Positions 51,079 through 54,869 of a stretch of DNA of 54,869 bases are shown here, piece by piece. A model generated the notes under the pieces. The model saw only the letters and a program-made list of their open reading frames with translations, had not been told where the DNA came from and did not search any database. Every line of letters begins with the position of its first letter. Within the stretch, counting starts at the first letter, position 1. A program made the position numbers and the translations under genes. The DNA is from Desulfovibrionaceae bacterium (GTDB lineage: Bacteria > Desulfobacterota > Desulfovibrionia > Desulfovibrionales > Desulfovibrionaceae): the NCBI GenBank assembly GCA_031082225.1, contig JAVHLG010000023.1, positions 1 to 54,869 of the forward strand. Reading direction: 5' to 3'.

Positions 51079-51108
51079 TTGACCGCATGCCTCGTGGGGG
51101 GCGATAGA
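51079..51108 (+). promoter_or_regulatory. Promoter candidate of the GGDEF-EAL gene
   Basis: TTGACC (51079-51084), an 18-base spacer and GATAGA (51103-51108) lie about 140 bases upstream of the 51246 start. The -35 box is good and the -10 box fair. Confidence 0.45.
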
Positions 51109-51245
51109 TACCGGGTCTGCGATACGATCCGGTCTGACGCCCGCTACGGACAGGGTCGGCACGACGGATCCGTCGCCACATCCCGCCTGCGGCGTCCACA
51201 CAACAGGCGCGGCGGACGGCGACAGAGACATGGGAGCACGCATCC

Positions 51246-53393
51246 GTGAACAGCCAGGCCCTCGGCAAAGCCGACATGGCCCAATCCCCCTCTCCTTTTG
51301 CGTCGCCGCAGGACGCCAGCGCATCGGGCACGCCTGCGGGCGTCCTGGTGGTCGAGGATGAGCGCATCGTGGCCCTGGACATCGTGGCCCGCATCAAAAG
51401 GCTCGGCTATGCCGTGACCGGCGTGGCCACCTCGGGCGAGGCGGCCCTGGAGGCCTGCCGGGACAATACGCCGTCCCTGGTGCTTATGGACATCTTCCTC
51501 GAGGGCGGCATGGACGGCATTGAGGCCGCCCGGCGTATCCGCGAGGACCACGACATCCCGGTGGTGTACATCACCTCCCACGACGACCAGTTGACCCTGC
51601 GCCGGGCGGCCAAGACCGCGCCCTACGGCTACGTCATCAAGCCCGTGGACGAGCGCTGGCTGCAAAGCGCCATTGAGGTGGCCCTGTATAAGCACGCCAC
51701 GGAAATCGACCTCAGACGCAGCGAGGAGCGGTTCCGCAGGCTGTTCGAGCGCATGCTCAACGCCTTCGTGCTGTTCGAGGTCGTGCGCGACGGCCGGGAC
51801 GAGGTGGCGGACCTGCGCATCCTGGAGGTCAACCCGGCCTTCGAGCGGCTCACGGGGTTTCCCCGGGGGGATGTGGAAGGACGGCGTCTGCGCGAGGTCA
51901 TCCCCGGGGTGGAGCCGTTTTGGATCGAGACCCTGGGGCAGGTGGCGGTCACCCGCATCTCCACCCGGTTCGAGAACTATCTGGCCGACCTCAATCAATA
52001 TTTTTTAGTCGAGGCCTACAGCCCGAGCTCCGGCCAGGTGGCGGCCATCATGGAGGACGTGACGGACCTGCGCCGGGGCGAACAGCTCCTGCGACACCGC
52101 ACCTTTCACGATCCCCTGACCGACCTGCCCAACCGGGCCCTGTGCCTGGACCGCCTGCACCGGGCCATCGAACGGGCCAAGCGGCGGCTCAACTACGTCT
52201 ATGCCCTGATCTTCCTGGACCTGGACCGCTTCAAGCTCATCAACGACAGCATGGGGCACGTGGCCGGGGACAAGGTGCTGTGCCGGGTGGCGGCCATCCT
52301 CAAAAAGCATGTGCGCCGCCTGGACACGGTGGCCCGGGTGGGCGGCGACGAATTCGCCGTGCTGCTCGAAGAGATCGCCTCGCCGGGCGACGCCCTGCGG
52401 GTGGCCCGCAAGATCCGCGACAGCCTCAAGGAGGCCATGACCGTCGAAGGGCAGAAAATCTACCTCTCCGCAGGCATGGGCATCGTCCTGGGGCCGGCGG
52501 ACTACGAACGCCCCGAGGAGCTTTTGCAAAACGCCACCATCGCCATGAACCACGCCCGGCGCAGCGGCGCGGGCCGCATCAAGGTCTTCGACTGGGTCAT
52601 GCGCGAGGTGGCTGAGCACGACATGGGCGTGGAGACGGGACTGCGGCGCAGCCTGGAAGACAAGCAGTTCCTCCTCTACTATCAGCCCATCTATTCCCTG
52701 GACGACAGAACCCTGGTCGGCTTCGAGGCCCTGGTGCGCCGCCGCAGGCCGGACGGGGGGATCGACCTTCCCGGCGAATTCATCCATATCGCCGAAGAGA
52801 CGGGGCTCATCATCCCGCTTGGCAACATGGTCATGGCCGAGGCCTGCGCGGCCCTCGGCCAATGGAGCAAGGACATGCCCGCCAGCACGAAGTTCTCCAT
52901 CTCCGTCAATTTGTCAGGCAAGCAGTTCTCGCAGCCCGACCTGGTCAAACAGACGGTCAAGTCCCTGCGCGAGACCGGGGCCGATCCCACCCGCCTGCGC
53001 CTGGAGATCACCGAAAGCGTGCTCATGGACAACCCGGAGTCCGCCCTGGCCAAACTGCGCGGCCTGCGGGAAATGGGCGTCAAAATCGGCATCGACGACT
53101 TCGGCACCGGATATTCCTCCCTGTCCTACCTGCAGCGCTTCCCCATCGACTGTCTCAAGGTCGATCGGGGGTTCGTGAGCGACATGGACGACCACGGCAA
53201 CCGGGTCATCGTCAAGACCGTGGTCAACCTGGCCCACAGCCTGGGACTGGAAGTGGTGGCCGAGGGTATTGAAACGCCTCGCCAGGAGGCCCTGCTCAAG
53301 GAATTCGGCTGCGACTTCGGCCAGGGATTCCTGTTCTCGCGCCCCCTGCCCCACGCCAAGGCCTCGGCCTTCCTCCGCTCCCCGTCGGCCTGA
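51246..53393 (+). CDS. Receiver-PAS-GGDEF-EAL cyclic-di-GMP protein
   Basis: A 715-residue protein predicted to make and break cyclic di-GMP. A receiver (about 25-150, with Asp in LVLMDIFLEGGMDG) precedes a PAS domain (about 155-275). The GGDEF motif is intact (Gly366-Phe370), with an RxxD inhibitory site five residues before it (RRLDTVARV). The EAL domain is intact, with EAL at 494-496, EITES, DDFGTGYSS and KVDRGF. A GTG at 51246 was taken; GGGAG is about 10 bases upstream, and ATG 51276 is an alternative. It is followed by a stand-alone receiver. Confidence 0.93.
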   Translation: MNSQALGKADMAQSPSPFASPQDASASGTPAGVLVVEDERIVALDIVARIKRLGYAVTGVATSGEAALEACRDNTPSLVLMDIFLEGGMDGIEAARRIREDHDIPVVYITSHDDQLTLRRAAKTAPYGYVIKPVDERWLQSAIEVALYKHATEIDLRRSEERFRRLFERMLNAFVLFEVVRDGRDEVADLRILEVNPAFERLTGFPRGDVEGRRLREVIPGVEPFWIETLGQVAVTRISTRFENYLADLNQYFLVEAYSPSSGQVAAIMEDVTDLRRGEQLLRHRTFHDPLTDLPNRALCLDRLHRAIERAKRRLNYVYALIFLDLDRFKLINDSMGHVAGDKVLCRVAAILKKHVRRLDTVARVGGDEFAVLLEEIASPGDALRVARKIRDSLKEAMTVEGQKIYLSAGMGIVLGPADYERPEELLQNATIAMNHARRSGAGRIKVFDWVMREVAEHDMGVETGLRRSLEDKQFLLYYQPIYSLDDRTLVGFEALVRRRRPDGGIDLPGEFIHIAEETGLIIPLGNMVMAEACAALGQWSKDMPASTKFSISVNLSGKQFSQPDLVKQTVKSLRETGADPTRLRLEITESVLMDNPESALAKLRGLREMGVKIGIDDFGTGYSSLSYLQRFPIDCLKVDRGFVSDMDDHGNRVIVKTVVNLAHSLGLEVVAEGIETPRQEALLKEFGCDFGQGFLFSRPLPHAKASAFLRSPSA

Positions 53394-53425
53394 GACGACA
53401 GTCCGCTGCCGACGCGTTGGCGTCG

Positions 53426-53503
53426 CCGTTTCGCCATCATGGGCGTGTATGTCGGCTTTGGCTCCGGAGGCGAACCCTCGCCCGGGCCGACATGGCGAAA
53501 CGG
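53426..53503 (+). other. Long inverted repeat between the GGDEF-EAL and receiver genes
   Basis: CCGTTTCGCCAT (53426-53437) pairs perfectly with ATGGCGAAACGG (53492-53503). A second arm, ATGTCGGC (53449-53456), pairs with GCCGACAT (53486-53493), and a small GGCGA-ACCC-TCGCC hairpin lies inside. The stem ends 40 bases before the next gene. It may be a terminator or attenuator for the receiver gene. Confidence 0.5.
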
Positions 53504-53543
53504 AAAACATGGGTATGCGCGCCACAGCATCAAGGGGAGCATC

Positions 53544-53915
53544 ATGGCCACCATCTGCATCGCCGACGACGACGTCACGTCCCGCCACACCCTTCGGGCC
53601 ATCGTGTCCGGAGAGGGTCACGAGGTCGTGGAGGCCTCCGACGGGGCCGAGGCCCTGCGCGCCGTGAACGAACACCGCGTGGACCTGCTTTTGACCGACA
53701 TCTTCATGCCCGGCATCGAGGGCCTGGAGGTCATCCGCATCCTGAGGGAATCCCATCCCGGCCTGCCGGTCATCGCCTTCACCACCGGCAGCACCTTCAC
53801 GGCCTACGAGACCCTCAACTGGGCCAGAAGCTACGGGGTGAGCGGGGCCCTGACCAAACCGTTCTCCCGTGAGGACATCCTGGGCGAGGTCCGCAGGATC
53901 CTGCCCCGGGCCTGA
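53544..53915 (+). CDS. Stand-alone receiver protein (CheY-like)
   Basis: A 123-residue single receiver domain. The acidic pair Asp8-Asp10, the phosphoacceptor Asp52 (LLLTDIFMPGIEG), Thr in AFTTGS and Lys in LTKPFS are present. No output domain is attached. GGGGAG precedes the ATG. It could serve as the CheY-like target of the CheA at 27545-29671, or of the hybrid kinase and HPt protein, but no sequence proves this. Confidence 0.92.
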   Translation: MATICIADDDVTSRHTLRAIVSGEGHEVVEASDGAEALRAVNEHRVDLLLTDIFMPGIEGLEVIRILRESHPGLPVIAFTTGSTFTAYETLNWARSYGVSGALTKPFSREDILGEVRRILPRA

Positions 53916-54072
53916 CGCGCCGCACGCGCGCCGTCCGGCCTTGCCTGTCGGAATCGGCCCGAAAAGCGGGCCGGTTCGTGTCCTGCGGCCTTTTCTTTCC
54001 GCCAGGGATGCCGTAGGCTTGGGAGCACCGGCGTGGTCGAGGACCGACCGTGCCCCAAGCCTGCGGGAACCT

Positions 54073-54855
54073 ATGGCGCCACACGCGTATTTTCATCCCC
54101 GGCCTGACCGGCCCGGCCATCCGGACACCTGGGCCCGCCTGTTTTCGTGGATCGCCTTCGGGCTCCTCGCCGCCGCGCTGGCGGGCTGCGGCGCGAAAAC
54201 GCCGCCCCCCCCGCCCGGCGGCTGGGGCAAGGCCCCGGCCACCCAGCGGCCCTATACCATCAAGGGCACGACCTACCACCCCATCCCCTCGGCCGACGGC
54301 TATACGGAGGAGGGCGTGGCCTCCTGGTACGGCAAGGACTTCCACGGCAAGCCCACCTCGTGCGGCGAGATCTACGACATGCACAAGCTCACCGCCGCCC
54401 ACAAGATCCTGCCCATGCACACCACCCTCAAGGTGACCAACCTGGAGAACGGCCGCTCGGTCACCGTGCGGGTCAACGACCGGGGGCCCTTCGTGTCCGG
54501 CCGGGTGATCGACATGTCCTATGCCGGGGCCCAGGCCCTGGACATGCACGTCAAGGGCACCACCCGGGTGCGCCTGGAGAGCGTGGGCGGCATCCCCGGC
54601 GCGACCTCGGCAAAGGATCTGCCCGGCCCCTTCTACGTCCAGATCGGGGCCTTCGTGAACGAGCGCAACGCCGAGCGGCTTTTGACGGTCATCAGGCGCG
54701 CCGGGTACGCCCAGTCGCGCATCCACTCCAAAGACGTGGACGGCGAGCGGTTTTTCCGGGTCCACGCCGGAACCTTCGCCACCCTGGGCGAGGCCGAACG
54801 GGCCAGGTCGCGGCTCTCCGGGGAATACCGGGACGCCTTCGTCATCGGGGAATAA
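54073..54855 (+). CDS. rlpA: RlpA-like septal lytic transglycosylase with SPOR domain
   Basis: A 260-residue outer-membrane-type lipoprotein. The lipobox LAGC puts the lipidated Cys at position 39, after a hydrophobic stretch (LFSWIAFGLLAAALAGC). The RlpA double-psi barrel has EEGVASWYGKDFHGKPTSCG, HKLTAAHKILPMHT and VRVNDRGPFVSGRVIDMSYAGAQAL. A SPOR domain (about 180-255, PFYVQIGAFVNERNAERLL) binds stripped peptidoglycan at the septum. GGGA precedes ATG 54073. In Pseudomonas RlpA cleaves glycan strands without peptide side chains. Confidence 0.93.
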   Translation: MAPHAYFHPRPDRPGHPDTWARLFSWIAFGLLAAALAGCGAKTPPPPPGGWGKAPATQRPYTIKGTTYHPIPSADGYTEEGVASWYGKDFHGKPTSCGEIYDMHKLTAAHKILPMHTTLKVTNLENGRSVTVRVNDRGPFVSGRVIDMSYAGAQALDMHVKGTTRVRLESVGGIPGATSAKDLPGPFYVQIGAFVNERNAERLLTVIRRAGYAQSRIHSKDVDGERFFRVHAGTFATLGEAERARSRLSGEYRDAFVIGE

Positions 54856-54869
54856 GGGGGGAATAAGGG

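Noticed and set aside
53394-53543. Possible cyclic di-GMP riboswitch next to the GGDEF-EAL gene
   Set aside because: The gap forms a long inverted repeat, but the conserved GEMM-type core elements were not found.

Overview
The window is about 55 kb of very GC-rich bacterial DNA. Gene content points to a sulfate-reducing member of the Desulfovibrionaceae (Desulfovibrio / Solidesulfovibrio-like). The clues are many PAS kinases and receiver proteins, a TRAP C4-dicarboxylate-type transporter next to a UspA protein, sigma-54 activators, a COG1067-type Lon-like protease and degenerate HD-GYP regulators. The genus is an inference. No phage, insertion sequence, CRISPR array, rRNA or tRNA was seen. 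Genes are densely packed on both strands with good Shine-Dalgarno sites.

Layout. 1-7.6 kb: cobS (cobalamin), then leftward envelope genes (EipA/DUF1134 protein, SGNH hydrolase, AMIN-domain protein), a small unknown protein, topA, and a RelE/ParE-type toxin with a ribbon-helix-helix antitoxin. 7.6-10.8 kb: one large protein joining a YprA/MrfA-type helicase to a YprB/MrfB-type exonuclease. 11-14 kb: a dctP-dctQ-dctM TRAP operon, then uspA. 15-19.2 kb: a rightward operon of a radical SAM/SPASM enzyme, a GT4 glycosyltransferase, a secreted protein and a membrane glycosyltransferase. 19.4-27.6 kb: a rightward signalling run (receiver/HD-GYP-like, TPR protein, PAS kinase, second receiver/HD-GYP-like, degenerate receiver-TPR), a small protein, proB and an orphan ribbon-helix-helix piece. 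27.5-33 kb: a leftward operon combining partner-switching parts (receiver-PP2C phosphatase, RsbW-like kinase, STAS protein) with chemosensory parts (HPt-STAS protein, CheA). 33-45.3 kb: a four-helix membrane protein, an HDOD protein, a sigma-54 activator, an MltB-type transglycosylase, a hybrid kinase with its HPt protein, rpe, a small lipoprotein and a sigma-54 two-component pair. 45.4-54.9 kb: aspartate aminotransferase, sfsA, a Lon-like protease, a conserved unknown, a receiver-PAS-GGDEF-EAL protein, a stand-alone receiver and rlpA.

How the genes work together. Between 19.4 and 45.3 kb about 15 of 23 genes are signal-transduction proteins. The most unusual unit is the leftward operon at 27545-32951. 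There a CheA kinase and an extra HPt protein are co-transcribed with a complete RsbU/RsbW/RsbV-like partner switch, and no CheY, methyl-accepting receptor or sigma factor lies beside them. This suggests that phosphotransfer controls a STAS switch, by analogy with the HptB-HsbR-HsbA system of Pseudomonas. Other points of interest are the helicase-exonuclease fusion, two receiver proteins with dead HD-GYP-like domains on either side of a kinase, a probably leaderless topA, and antitoxin-like fragments at two places.

Start codons were chosen mainly by Shine-Dalgarno position and family N-termini. Where two starts are credible, both are given.
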